DNA from: Betaproteobacteria bacterium
GTDB lineage: Bacteria; Pseudomonadota; Gammaproteobacteria; Burkholderiales; Rhodocyclaceae
Assembly: GCA_016720065.1 (NCBI GenBank)
Contig: JADJXY010000002.1
Location: 757,001-821,000, forward strand
Length of the DNA: 64,000 bases
Direction of reading: 5' to 3'
Position numbers and translations under genes: made by a program. Each line of letters opens with the position of its first letter. Within the stretch, counting starts at the first letter, position 1. This document shows positions 34,056 through 42,946 of the stretch, piece by piece. The notes beneath the pieces were generated by a model that saw only the letters and a list, made by a program, of their open reading frames with translations, had not been told where the DNA came from and searched no databases.

Positions 34056-37000
34056 TCAACCCGGGCCGCGGGCCTTGAGGGGATGGAGGGGCGTGATCAC
34101 CGCCGGGGGCCGCGGGGCGCTGGGTAAGGGGAAACTGCCCAGATCGCTCACCAGGCGGCGAAACTGTTCGGCGGGCAAGGGGCGGGAGAAGTAGTAACCC
34201 TGCAGCACCTCGATGCGCGCGTCACGCAGGAACTCCAGTTGCTCGCTGTCCTCGACGCCCTCGGCGATGATCTCCAGTTGCAGGGCGTGGCCCAGGGCAG
34301 CGATGGCGCGCACGATGGACGCCGCTTCCGGCAGATAAGGCGCATCGGTGACGAAAGAGCGGTCGATCTTGAGAATGTCCAGGGGAAACTGCTTGAGGTA
34401 GGCCAGGCTGGAATAGCCGGTGCCGAAGTCGTCCACAGAAAGGCGCACACCCAGGCGCTTGAGGCTGCGCAGTGCGGCCAGTCCGGCCGTCGCGTCGCGC
34501 ATGACGGCGCTTTCGGTCAGTTCGATTTCCAGTCGTTCGGGCGGAACGCCCAGGCGGGCCAGCAGGTTGGCGATCTTGTGCGGCAGTTGCTCGTCGGTCA
34601 ATTGAATGACCGACAGATTGACGGCCACCGACAGATCGCGGTCCAGGCCGGTGCGCCAGCGGGCATTTTCTTCACAGGCGGTATGCAGCACCCACTCCCC
34701 GACCGGAACGATCAAGCCGGTCTCTTCCAGCACCGGCACGAAGACCGCCGGGCTCACCTCGCCGCCGAAATCCTCGTTGAACCAGCGCAACAGCGCTTCG
34801 GCGCCGATGATGCGCCCGCTTTCGGCGTCCACCAGCGGCTGGTAGTGCAGGCGGAACTCGTGCCGTTCCAGGGCCGTGTGCAGGCGGCTTTCCATCCTCA
34901 TGCGCTCGGAGGCGTGGCGGTTCATGTCCTGGCCGAAGAAGCGGTAGCCGTTGCCGCCCGAACCGCTGGCCGCATAGAGGGCGGTGTCGGCTGCGGCAAT
35001 GAGGCTTTCTGCCGTGGTGCCGTCTTCCGGGGAAACGCTGATGCCGATGCTGACTGCCAGATGGATTTCCGTGTCCCCGGCGGCGAGGGGTTTGCGCAGC
35101 CGGCGCTGGACCGATCGCGCCAGGGCGGCGGCGCCGTCGGGCCCGTCGACCCCTTCCAGCAGAATGGCGAAATTGTCCCCGCCCAGGCGGGCCAGGCAGG
35201 AACCCTCGGGGACACAGGCTTGCAGGCGTTCGGCGATGGCCAGAAGCACCCGGTCGCCGGCGCTTTGTCCGACGGAATCGTTGATGACCTTGAAACGGTC
35301 GATGTCCAGGAGGAGCACCGCCTTGTGGGCGGGCCCGCTGGCGGCGCGGGCCAGGGCCTGCTGCACGCGATCGGCAAAGAGGCTGCGGTTCGGCAGTCCG
35401 GTCAGGCTGTCGTAAAAGGCCAGGAAGTCGAGGCGCGCCTCGATTTCCTTGTGGCGGGTGAGGTCGGAAAAGACGGCGACGAAATTGGTGACGGCGCCGC
35501 CAGCGTCCCGCACCACGCTGATGGTCAGCCACTCCGGGAAGATTTCTCCACTGCGTCGGCGATTCTCGATTTCGCCGCGCCATTCCCCATGTTCGAGAAG
35601 AGATTCCCACATGCGGGAGTAGAACTCCTGTGTCTGGCGCCCCGAGTTGAGCAGCCGGGGATTGCGCCCGATCACTTCCTCCGGGGCGTAGCCCGTCATG
35701 GCGGAAAAGGCCTTGTTGACCAGGAGGATGTGATTGCTGGCATCGGTGACCACGATCCCTTCGGCGCTGGTGTCGAAGACCCGCGCCGACAGGTGCAGCC
35801 GGGTTTCCACTGCCCGTCGCGCCTCGGCTTCCTCCAGCGCCTCCAGGGCGAAGGCCACGTTGTCGGCGAGCCCGGCGAGCATGCGCCTTTCTTCTGGCGG
35901 CAGCTCGTCCAGGCCCTGGCCGAGAATGCCGATACCGCCAACGGGACGGCCCCTCAGGCGCAGGGGAAGGTCGATATAGGAATCGAGCCCGCCGGGAACC
36001 TGGCGGGGGAGGCTCGCCGCGTACCAGGTGCCGGCATCGCGTTCTTCTGCGGCCTTTTCCCCGCAGTGGCAGATGCCATGATTGCGCGTGACTTCCCGCG
36101 CCAGATCGCTCAGTTCGGGCTGGCCGGTGACGACACGGCATTCGCGGCCTCCTCCACACAGATAGACCCAGGCCGCGGGGAATTCGCCCTTCTCGCGGAT
36201 CAGATCGCTGACCGTGGTCAGCAGCACCTCCCGGTCCGTGATGCGCACGATGGCCTGGCTCGTTTCGCTCAGCACGGTGAGGATGCGATTGAGACGGCGG
36301 ATGCGGCCTTCCGCTTCCTTGCGTTCGCTGATGTCGAGGACAACGCCGACGATGCCGCCGGCACTACCCGTCGTGGAGCGGAAGACCGCCTTGTGGAACA
36401 TGACCGCACGGGTGCCTGCATCGGCGGTTTCGACGGCGGTTTCGTACATTTGCGTTCCGCCGGCCTGCAGGAGTTCGATGTCGGCCCGGTGATAGGTGAA
36501 GGCGAGGGAGGGGGGCGCGATGTCGAAGACCGTCTTGCCCGCCAACTCGGCCCGGCTGCGCCCCATCAAACGCTCGAAGGCGGAATTGACGCTGATGTAA
36601 CGCCCGCGCGAGTCCTTGAAGAAGAGCGGGGCCGGTATCGCTTCCAGCAGTTGCTCGAGGAAGTTGAGGTGTTCGCGCAGGCGCAGGTCGAGATTCTGGC
36701 GTTCGGTTTCATCCTCGCCGAATTCCAGAACGTACTCGGGCAAGCCGGCACGGTCGCACAGGGCGATCTTGCGAATGCGCACCCAGCGATCGGGCTGGCC
36801 GGGGAGGGAAAGCTTGGTGAGCGGCAGTTCGACCACGGTGCGCTCGTTCATCACCTGGTGATCGCTGGCCGTCAGCCGGGCGGCCAGAGTGGGTTCGTAC
36901 AGTTCCTCGTTGGCGCGGCCGATGATGAGATCCCGCTGGCGCTGCAGGAGCGCCTCGCCGCCGCGGTTGACGCGGGACACCCGGAGGTCGTCGGCCCGCT

Positions 37001-38000
37001 TGACCATCACCATGCCCGGCAGGTGCTCGAAAATGGCGTCCAGCATCTGGTGCGAGCGCTCCAGGAGGCGCTCGGCAAGGATGCGCTGTGCAATCTCGCG
37101 CTCCAGGGACTGCTGGCGCTCGACGGGGTCGGGGCCGCCGCTCGCCTGCTCCCGCCGCCGGCAGATGAGAACGAGGAGCGCCCCGTGCAGAGGGAAGAGA
37201 ATGAGCCCTGCCGCCAGCCACCCCAGGGCCGCCAGGATGGGCGCGGGGCCGGGGCGTGGGTGAATTTCCAGTTGCAGCGTTCCGCTACGGGGCAGGGCCA
37301 CGCTGCGCACGGCACTCGCGGTCGTCTCGCCGTTGGGGGCGGAGTAAAGCGTGACCGGGGCTTCCTGCCCGGCGGAGTGATGGCGCAGGGAGACGCCCAG
37401 GCCTTCGGCGGCAAGGGGCTCGAGCTGGATCGCCCGGACGAGATCGGCGAAGGGAAGGGTGGCGCTGGCATAGCCCCAGAAGCGGGGGTTGCCTTCCGGA
37501 ACGGGCTGGAAGAGCGCCTGGCTGACCATGATGTCTCCGGCTCTCAGGCTCCACGCCAGGTCGCCCAGGGGGTTCAGCTCGGCGCTGGGCAGGGGCAGGG
37601 GATTGCGGCCCGATGCGGGTTCCGGATTGCCGGAATGGAGAACGGTTTTCTCGCCCCCGGGAAGCATCAGTTCGTAACGGCTGCCCGGATTGCCCAGTCT
37701 GGAGAGCCGTCCCAGCAGGCGCCGCACTTCTTCCGCGTCCCGGCCACCCAGGGCAAGCGGCAGAAGCTGGACCGAGGCGACGACGCGATCCACCGCAGCC
37801 GCCATCAGGCGCCCGTGCAGGTCAGCCCTCGAGACGGCCTCGGCGGCCAGGCTCTCGCCCAACTGGCGGTGGCTGACGGTCAGGACGACGGCGAGGGGAA
37901 GCCAGAGCACCAAGGCGGCTGCCGCGGCCAGAAAGTGCTCGCATACCCCAGCCCCTTGCAGGGCGTTTCTCCAGTGCTTGGCCAAGTCGAGCGCGCGCAT
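34056..38000 (-). CDS. Multi-sensor c-di-GMP phosphodiesterase (PAS/GAF/GGDEF/EAL)
   Basis: The 1314-residue protein has a membrane segment (22-42), a periplasmic sensor (43-253), a second membrane segment (254-280), PAS domains near 315-435, 445-560 and 735-855, a GAF domain near 570-725, a GGDEF domain (860-1025) and an EAL domain (1040-1295). The GGDEF motif reads GGDNF (940-944), losing the catalytic Glu, so cyclase activity is doubtful. The EAL motif (EALLR, 1068-1072) and DDFGTGYSS (1190-1198) are intact, so it should hydrolyse c-di-GMP. The GAF part contains CHC at 644-646. A strong sigma-54 promoter precedes it. Confidence 0.9.
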   Translation of the reverse strand: MRALDLAKHWRNALQGAGVCEHFLAAAAALVLWLPLAVVLTVSHRQLGESLAAEAVSRADLHGRLMAAAVDRVVASVQLLPLALGGRDAEEVRRLLGRLSRLGNPGSRYELMLPGGEKTVLHSGNPEPASGRNPLPLPSAELNPLGDLAWSLRAGDIMVSQALFQPVPEGNPRFWGYASATLPFADLVRAIQLEPLAAEGLGVSLRHHSAGQEAPVTLYSAPNGETTASAVRSVALPRSGTLQLEIHPRPGPAPILAALGWLAAGLILFPLHGALLVLICRRREQASGGPDPVERQQSLEREIAQRILAERLLERSHQMLDAIFEHLPGMVMVKRADDLRVSRVNRGGEALLQRQRDLIIGRANEELYEPTLAARLTASDHQVMNERTVVELPLTKLSLPGQPDRWVRIRKIALCDRAGLPEYVLEFGEDETERQNLDLRLREHLNFLEQLLEAIPAPLFFKDSRGRYISVNSAFERLMGRSRAELAGKTVFDIAPPSLAFTYHRADIELLQAGGTQMYETAVETADAGTRAVMFHKAVFRSTTGSAGGIVGVVLDISERKEAEGRIRRLNRILTVLSETSQAIVRITDREVLLTTVSDLIREKGEFPAAWVYLCGGGRECRVVTGQPELSDLAREVTRNHGICHCGEKAAEERDAGTWYAASLPRQVPGGLDSYIDLPLRLRGRPVGGIGILGQGLDELPPEERRMLAGLADNVAFALEALEEAEARRAVETRLHLSARVFDTSAEGIVVTDASNHILLVNKAFSAMTGYAPEEVIGRNPRLLNSGRQTQEFYSRMWESLLEHGEWRGEIENRRRSGEIFPEWLTISVVRDAGGAVTNFVAVFSDLTRHKEIEARLDFLAFYDSLTGLPNRSLFADRVQQALARAASGPAHKAVLLLDIDRFKVINDSVGQSAGDRVLLAIAERLQACVPEGSCLARLGGDNFAILLEGVDGPDGAAALARSVQRRLRKPLAAGDTEIHLAVSIGISVSPEDGTTAESLIAAADTALYAASGSGGNGYRFFGQDMNRHASERMRMESRLHTALERHEFRLHYQPLVDAESGRIIGAEALLRWFNEDFGGEVSPAVFVPVLEETGLIVPVGEWVLHTACEENARWRTGLDRDLSVAVNLSVIQLTDEQLPHKIANLLARLGVPPERLEIELTESAVMRDATAGLAALRSLKRLGVRLSVDDFGTGYSSLAYLKQFPLDILKIDRSFVTDAPYLPEAASIVRAIAALGHALQLEIIAEGVEDSEQLEFLRDARIEVLQGYYFSRPLPAEQFRRLVSDLGSFPLPSAPRPPAVITPLHPLKARGPG

Positions 38001-38045
38001 TTTCCCCCAGGGCGGCCCGTCGAATCGGGCCGATCCGCAGCAAAA

Positions 38046-38062
38046 CGCAAGTTCGGTGCCAG
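38046..38062 (-). promoter_or_regulatory. Sigma-54 promoter of the large EAL gene
   Basis: On the minus strand CTGGCACC-GAAC-TTGCG has GG and GC ten bases apart (CC at 38059-38060, GC at 38047-38048). It matches the consensus at all but two positions. The start would be near 38035, 35 bases before the ATG. Confidence 0.78.
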
Positions 38063-38203
38063 TGTGCGCCCGGTTACGAGGAAAGGCGGGCGGCCCCGCC
38101 TTCCTGCGCGTCGCTCATGCCCCGGTGGCTCGCCAGGCCGCACTTCGCTGCGCGATCGGGGCGCGGAGGCGCGCCTCCGGCTTGGCACCGGCCCGTTTGC
38201 CTG

Positions 38204-39166
38204 CTATCGCCTTTCAGCGGGCAAGGGGTGGAAGACCCGGGAGATGTAGGCCACCAGATCGGCGATCTGGGCCTCGCCGAGGACGGACTTCCAGGCCGGC
38301 ATCGAGGTGCCGGGGAGTCCCTCGCGGATGGCGTGGGCGATGGTGCGGCGGCTGGCGCCGGCCATGAAGCTGGGGTCCGTCAGGTTGCGCGGGTGAGGTT
38401 CGAGAAACTGGCCGATCCAGTTCCTGCCCGTGCCGTCTGCGCCATGGCAGAAGGCGCAGTTGGCCTGGAAGAGTCGCTCGCCGCGCCTTTCCGCCCCGCT
38501 GAGCCGGCCGGGCTTGGGAACCCTGTCGTGCAGCGCGTAGGGGCTGGCGCTGGCCATGGCGTCGACCGGTGGTGCCGCGAGGGAGAAGTGGTTGCGGGGG
38601 TAGGAAAGCGGACGGGCATCCCAGACGACGTCGTCGGCCTGGGGGGCGCCCCGGTCGTGGCAGGTGACGCAACTGGCCAGATAGAGGCGCTTGCCCCCCT
38701 GTTCCTCCGGCGAGAGGGCTTCCCAGGGGCGGGAAAGGGGGATTTCGCCCCGGGCAAAGGGAAAGGCGGGGCGGTAGCGCTCGTGGTCCGGCCAGCCGTT
38801 CTCCGCCGTGTGGTAGCGGGTGTTGGCTGCCTTGCGCCGCACGAATTCGTCCACGACGAAGGCGGCCACGGCGGTCATCTCCTGGTCGTCCAGAATGCCG
38901 GAGAAGGATTTCATCGCCGTCCCCGAGCGGCCCTGGCGCAAGGTCTCCAGGACGAGGCCTTCGTTCAGGCGGCCCGGGTCGACGGCCACGAAGGCGGTGG
39001 GGCGGGGGTCGAGAAAGCTCGCCGCCAGGGTCTTGGCGTCGCCGGAATAGCCATGGCAGAAGTAACAGCGGTAGTTATAGACCGCGCGCCCCGCTTCCAG
39101 GCGATCACCAGCCGCCTCCGCCAGGGAGGAGGCCACCACCAGCAGGGCCACCAGCCAGCATTTCAC
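38204..39166 (-). CDS. Secreted triheme cytochrome c
   Basis: The 320-residue protein has a signal peptide (MKCWLVALLVVASSLAEA with a GTG start) and three cytochrome c domains with CYFCH (about 34), CVTCH (about 167) and CAFCH (about 237). Each domain has a downstream methionine-containing segment such as GTAMKSF and GTSMPAW, suggesting His/Met ligation as in class I cytochromes. It lies 179 bases downstream of a similar triheme gene (39346) on the same strand and is probably in its transcript. Confidence 0.87.
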   Translation of the reverse strand: MKCWLVALLVVASSLAEAAGDRLEAGRAVYNYRCYFCHGYSGDAKTLAASFLDPRPTAFVAVDPGRLNEGLVLETLRQGRSGTAMKSFSGILDDQEMTAVAAFVVDEFVRRKAANTRYHTAENGWPDHERYRPAFPFARGEIPLSRPWEALSPEEQGGKRLYLASCVTCHDRGAPQADDVVWDARPLSYPRNHFSLAAPPVDAMASASPYALHDRVPKPGRLSGAERRGERLFQANCAFCHGADGTGRNWIGQFLEPHPRNLTDPSFMAGASRRTIAHAIREGLPGTSMPAWKSVLGEAQIADLVAYISRVFHPLPAERR

Positions 39167-39345
39167 GGTGGAACTCTCGCTTCAGCGCCGGCCCAAAACG
39201 GGGCGAAGGCTTTCCGCGTCCCGGGAAGGCCGTCCCGCAGGCGCGCAGCGCTGCCGGCGCAGGGGTGAGCGTTCAGGAGCGGAGCGGCGGTCCAGGGCGC
39301 AAGGGTTTCCGGGCGTTGGCAGGCGGTGCGCTGAGGATTCCAGGT

Positions 39346-40389
39346 TCAAAGCGGTCGCCCCCCCAGGAAGTGCAGGAAGACGTATTCGCTCACGTCGGCG
39401 ATTTCCTGCTCGTTGAGCACCTTGCTCCAGGCCGGCATTTCGGCGCCCAGGCGTCCGTCGGCCACGGCGGTGTAGAGGGCCGGACGGTTGAAGGTGCCGC
39501 GGAAGGCGGGATCCAGAAAATTGCGGGGCTTGGGATTGATGAAGTAGGCCCGGGGCCCCTTGCCGTCCCCCTTGGCGCCATGGCACGTGACGCAGTTGGC
39601 GGCGTAGGTCTTCTCGCCCCGGCCGGCCACGCCGCGCAGGCCATTGGGGAAGGGCAGGGCCATGGGATTTTCCGGACCCGACCGGGCGCGCCCCGCGTGG
39701 GCGTTGGTCCCGGAGATGGCTTCGGATGAAGAGGGCAGCATCAGGCCGGCACGAACGTAATCCACCACCGCCTCGATGTCGGCGGCGGGCAGCCGGCCGG
39801 CAAACGCCGCCATGGCCGTGTTGGCCCGTCCGTGGGTGACCGACGCCAGCATGCGCTCCCGGGTGAGTTCGGCGCGAGCCTGCGGCGTGGTGAAATCCCG
39901 CGGAGGGTTCAGCCCTGCCTGGCCGCTGGCTCCCTGTCCGCGATCACCGTGGCACACCATGCAGTTCTGGGCGTAGAGACTGCGTCCCCGCTGCAGGCGG
40001 GCATCGAGGGCGACCTGCATGAAGGTCTTGCGGATGTAGTCCACCACGGCCGCGATCTCGGCCTCGTTGAGCTGGGTTTTCCAACTCGTCATGGCCGTGC
40101 CGGGTTTGCCGTGGGTGACGATGGTGAGCATGGTGTCCCGGGTGAGTTCGGAAGCCCGGGTGAAGTCCCGCGGCGGGGGGACAAGGCTGTTGCGGGCGCG
40201 GCTGTTGCCATCGCCGCGGTCGCCGTGGCAGACAGAGCAGTAGTTGTGGTACAGCACTTCGGGCCGGCCGGCGCCGCCCCCGGGGAAACGCTCGGCACCG
40301 AAGGTGCCGGCCGAGAAGCCGAGCAGGAGCAGGGCCGCGAGATGCGCTGTGCGGCGAAATGGCCGAAGCGCAAAAGGGGTGAAGGGCAT
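39346..40389 (-). CDS. Secreted triheme cytochrome c
   Basis: The 347-residue protein starts MPFTPFALRPFRRTAHLAAL with a signal peptide ending near TFGA. Three class I cytochrome c domains have CSVCH (about 51), CMVCH (about 142) and CVTCH (about 262). The first two are close repeats: both have CHGDRG, PPRDFT and a TxM methionine region (GTAMTSW, NTAMAAF). It is related to the protein at 38204. A divergent sigma-54 promoter pair lies upstream, shared with the gene at 40574. Confidence 0.88.
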   Translation of the reverse strand: MPFTPFALRPFRRTAHLAALLLLGFSAGTFGAERFPGGGAGRPEVLYHNYCSVCHGDRGDGNSRARNSLVPPPRDFTRASELTRDTMLTIVTHGKPGTAMTSWKTQLNEAEIAAVVDYIRKTFMQVALDARLQRGRSLYAQNCMVCHGDRGQGASGQAGLNPPRDFTTPQARAELTRERMLASVTHGRANTAMAAFAGRLPAADIEAVVDYVRAGLMLPSSSEAISGTNAHAGRARSGPENPMALPFPNGLRGVAGRGEKTYAANCVTCHGAKGDGKGPRAYFINPKPRNFLDPAFRGTFNRPALYTAVADGRLGAEMPAWSKVLNEQEIADVSEYVFLHFLGGRPL

Positions 40390-40443
40390 GAGCCGATCCT
40401 CGAACAAGGGAGTTCGCTGCCGCGAACGGGATGGGGCGACGCC

Positions 40444-40460
40444 TGCAAGAAGCGGACCAG
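40444..40460 (-). promoter_or_regulatory. Sigma-54 promoter of the triheme gene at 39346
   Basis: On the minus strand CTGGTCCG-CTTC-TTGCA has GG and GC ten bases apart (CC at 40457-40458, GC at 40445-40446) with a perfect TTGCA. The start would be near 40433, 44 bases before the ATG. Confidence 0.65.
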
Positions 40461-40461
40461 T

Positions 40462-40477
40462 TTCCCGGATTCGGGAA
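40462..40477. promoter_or_regulatory. Palindromic site TTCCCG-N4-CGGGAA between divergent cytochrome genes
   Basis: TTCCCG-GATT-CGGGAA is a perfect 6-4-6 palindrome placed exactly between two divergent -24/-12 promoters. The same palindrome occurs upstream of the sigma-54 promoters at 43069 and 59238, which suggests one regulator. Here its centre is only about 36 bases from each predicted start, closer than a normal enhancer. Confidence 0.65.
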
Positions 40478-40495
40478 GTGGCATGCCGATTGCTA
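40478..40495 (+). promoter_or_regulatory. Sigma-54 promoter of the monoheme gene at 40574
   Basis: GTGGCATG-CCGA-TTGCTA has GG at 40480-40481 and GC at 40492-40493, ten bases apart, and a perfect TTGCTA. The start would be near 40505, 69 bases before the ATG. Confidence 0.75.
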
Positions 40496-40573
40496 GAAGC
40501 CTCGGACCAAGAGCGGGCCTGCAGCCAAAGACCCCGACAGCAACGTTCGGCGCCAGGAGACAGGCCGTCCACA

Positions 40574-40921
40574 ATGATCAACAGAGTACTCAGAGTGTTT
40601 TTTCTCGTCCTCGCTCCCCCCGCGGCCTGGCCTTTCGCCGTAGCAGGAGCCAATCCCCTGACCGGAGCCGAGGTCTATGCCCAGAGTTGCGCCATGTGCC
40701 ATTCGACGGGCAACGGGGGGGCGCCGCGGCTGGAGGAGTTGCGCCATTCCCGTGGCGGCAGTGCCAATGGGCGGGCCGAGTTGCTCCTTGCGGTGTTGCG
40801 GGGCAAGGGAGCCATGCCTCCGAAAGGGGGAAATGCCTCCCTGAGCACCGCCGAGGCGAGTGCTGCCCTGAATTACATGCTGGACGCCCCCCCGGGCCGG
40901 CTTGGCGTCCGGGATCGCTGA
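40574..40921 (+). CDS. Monoheme cytochrome c, c5-like
   Basis: The 115-residue protein has a signal peptide (MINRVLRVFFLVLAPPAAWP...VAGA) and a single CAMCH motif at about residues 39-43. The pattern AQSCAMCHSTGNGGAPR and, later, KGAMPPKGGNASLS (Met ligand) matches cytochrome c5 and the N-terminal domain of the fusion at 47789. It is a likely small periplasmic electron carrier. It is the first gene after a sigma-54 promoter and is followed by a strong terminator. Confidence 0.88.
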   Translation: MINRVLRVFFLVLAPPAAWPFAVAGANPLTGAEVYAQSCAMCHSTGNGGAPRLEELRHSRGGSANGRAELLLAVLRGKGAMPPKGGNASLSTAEASAALNYMLDAPPGRLGVRDR

Positions 40922-40989
40922 TTTCCGACGGACTTCCGGACAGGTGAATCTCACCACCTCTCCCCTCGTATTGACCGGAAGTCTTTTTC

Positions 40990-41023
40990 CCCGCGGTCCG
41001 GGTTTCCGGACCGCGGGATTTTT
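40990..41023 (+). terminator. Strong hairpin terminator after the monoheme gene
   Basis: A perfect 12-bp stem, CCCGCGGTCCGG / CCGGACCGCGGG, with a 4-base loop is followed by ATTTTT. No -24/-12 or good -35/-10 is seen between it and the next gene, so downstream genes probably depend on read-through. Confidence 0.85.
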
Positions 41024-41061
41024 CTTCTTTCGCCGCCAGGGTGTCCTTGGCCTGGGTAGCC

Positions 41062-41796
41062 ATGATGAGCTTGCGAAGAATCTCGGCGGTCGTCGCCCTC
41101 CTGGGATGTGTGCTCATGGCAGCACCCTGGGGGTTTGCCGCCGACATCAGGGGAACCCCCCACAATCTGACCCGTGCCCGCGAGGCGGTCAATGCCGAAG
41201 AGGTCTGCGTCTTCTGCCATACGCCTCAAATCCCCGTGGGGCCTTCGGTGGAGCGTAGCGCGGGGGTGGCCCAGCCGGCCTGGCAGCCTTCCCTGCCCGG
41301 CAATCACGCTTTTGTCATGTATGACGACATCGGACGGCTCCAGTTCGGCGACAAGGTCGCAGTGGGTTCCCAATCCATCGCCTGCCTGTCCTGCCACGAC
41401 GCCAATCAGGCCTTTTCCGTGATGGCGGCAGACTCCGACCACCCTTTCGGTATTCCCTACCGGGGATTTTCCCGCGGGCGGGAACGGCGAGGGGAAGAAG
41501 AAGGCAAGGAAGACGAGGCCCCTTCCCGGGCGGCGCGTCACCTCAAGTCCCTGGATGAGTTCCGCCTGCCTAGCCGGGGAATGGTGGATAACCGCAGCGT
41601 GTGGTGGGTCTCCTCCGCGGGGCCAAGCGCGCTGCGTACTCGGGGTGACCTGCCGCTCTATGCCCGCGCCGCCCCCGGCGGGGAAATCCCCTACGTGGAG
41701 TGCAGCAGTTGCCACGATCCCCACTCGGCAAACCGACTTTTCCTGCGCGTCAGCAACGAGGGGAGCCGTCTCTGCCTCACCTGTCATGACAAATGA
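41062..41796 (+). CDS. Tetraheme cytochrome, OmcE-like module
   Basis: The roughly 244-residue secreted protein has a signal peptide (MMSLRRISAVVALLGCVLMA...GFA) and four motifs CVFCH, CLSCH, CSSCH and CLTCH. It shares ADIRGTPHNL, CVFCHTP, the VWWVSSAG block and FLRVSNEGSRLCLTCHDK with the proteins at 43147 and 52781. It lacks the NLGTDLxNDHP block and has a charged insert (RGRERRGEEEGKEDE, about 140-155). The start could be ATG 41062, ATG 41065 or an upstream GTG at 41041. It lies in a unit with the beta-propeller lipoprotein. Confidence 0.85.
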   Translation: MMSLRRISAVVALLGCVLMAAPWGFAADIRGTPHNLTRAREAVNAEEVCVFCHTPQIPVGPSVERSAGVAQPAWQPSLPGNHAFVMYDDIGRLQFGDKVAVGSQSIACLSCHDANQAFSVMAADSDHPFGIPYRGFSRGRERRGEEEGKEDEAPSRAARHLKSLDEFRLPSRGMVDNRSVWWVSSAGPSALRTRGDLPLYARAAPGGEIPYVECSSCHDPHSANRLFLRVSNEGSRLCLTCHDK

Positions 41797-41820
41797 TGTT
41801 TCCCCATGAGGATTCCTGCC

Positions 41821-42942
41821 ATGCCTCGCTCCAAGCCTTCCTCCCCCGTGTATCGCTCGCTGGCCGCCCTGGCCGTGATCGTCCTGGCGGCCTGCGCTCC
41901 TATCCAGGAGCAGAAGGGCGATGCGCGGCGGGAAACGCTCGTCTATCCCGAGCCGCCGGACGAACCCCGCTTCGTCTACGAGCGGACGCTCTACGGCAGC
42001 GCCGACGTGATTCCCCAGGCGGACGGCAGCGCCTTCAAGCGCCTGGTCACGGGGCTGGACGGTGACCGCTCCGAGGGATTGGCAAAGCCCTACGCCGTGG
42101 CGGTGCATCGGGGCCGCATCTTCGTCAGCGACTCGGCGGAGCGCTTCGTCAAGGTCTTCGACGTCCCCGAGGGGCGCTATTTCAAGATCGGCGAAGACGA
42201 GCAGGGCACCCTGGTCAAACCGCTGGGCATCGACGTGGACGGCGCGGGCAATCTCTACGTGGCCGACGCCACCCTCAAGGCGATCATGGTCTACAGCCGC
42301 GACGGCAAGTTCCTGCGCAAGATCGGCAGCGCCAAGCAGTTCGAGCGCCTGTCGAGCGTGACCGTCGATCCTGCCGGGCAGCGCCTCCTGGTGGTCGATA
42401 TCGGTGGCGTCAATTCAGATCAGCACAAGGTTCGGGTCTTCGATGCCCTGAGCGGCACGCACCTGTTCGACATCGGCCGGCGCGGCGTGGGCGCCGGAGA
42501 ATTCAACCTGCCGCGGGACGCCGCCATCGGCCGCAACGGCCAGATCTACGTGGTCGACGGGGGCAATTTCCGCGTACAGATCTTCGACCGCGACGGCAAA
42601 TACGTGCAGAGCTTCGGTTCGGTGGGCAAGCAACTGGGCAATTTCGCCCGCCCCAAGGAAATCGCCGCCGACCGCGAAGGCAATGTCTACGTGGTCGACG
42701 CGGCCTTCGGCAACTTCCAGATCTTCAACGCCGACGGCGATCTGCTCATGTATATCGGCGAGCGTTCCGAAAAGGACGGTGCCGCACGCTACATGCTGCC
42801 CTCAGGCATCTATGTGGACGAGGACGGACGCATCTATATGGTCGACCAGTGGTTCCGCAAGGTCGACGTTTTTCGTCCCTATGGCTTGGCGTCCGACGGT
42901 GGATTCCTGGGCCAGCGACCCAAGCCTGTGGCCGCCCGCTGA
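41821..42942 (+). CDS. Six-bladed beta-propeller (NHL) lipoprotein
   Basis: The 373-residue protein begins MPRSKPSSPVYRSLAALAVI with lipobox LAAC (Cys 25). The rest is a run of NHL-type blades, each with a pattern like GNLYVADATLKAIMVYSRDG, GQIYVVDGGNFRVQIFDRDG and GNVYVVDAAFGNFQIFNADG. Such proteins are common beside multiheme cytochromes in Geobacter and may hold or guide them on the outer membrane. GAGG lies 9 bases before ATG 41821; ATG 41806 is the alternative start. Confidence 0.88.
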   Translation: MPRSKPSSPVYRSLAALAVIVLAACAPIQEQKGDARRETLVYPEPPDEPRFVYERTLYGSADVIPQADGSAFKRLVTGLDGDRSEGLAKPYAVAVHRGRIFVSDSAERFVKVFDVPEGRYFKIGEDEQGTLVKPLGIDVDGAGNLYVADATLKAIMVYSRDGKFLRKIGSAKQFERLSSVTVDPAGQRLLVVDIGGVNSDQHKVRVFDALSGTHLFDIGRRGVGAGEFNLPRDAAIGRNGQIYVVDGGNFRVQIFDRDGKYVQSFGSVGKQLGNFARPKEIAADREGNVYVVDAAFGNFQIFNADGDLLMYIGERSEKDGAARYMLPSGIYVDEDGRIYMVDQWFRKVDVFRPYGLASDGGFLGQRPKPVAAR

Positions 42943-42946
42943 AGCC

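Noticed and set aside
34239..38249. A 1336-residue open frame opposite the large EAL gene
   Set aside because: It is antisense to a gene with clear PAS, GAF and EAL motifs, has no recognisable domain and reflects the codon bias of high-GC DNA.
39167..39345. A sigma-54 promoter before the triheme gene at 38204
   Set aside because: No GG-N10-GC with a usable TGGCAC block was found; a TTCCGC-N4-CGGGAA sequence there has two mismatches in one arm. Co-transcription with 39346 is simpler.
40922..41061. A sigma-54 promoter before the tetraheme gene at 41062
   Set aside because: The nearest candidate has nine, not ten, bases between GG and GC.
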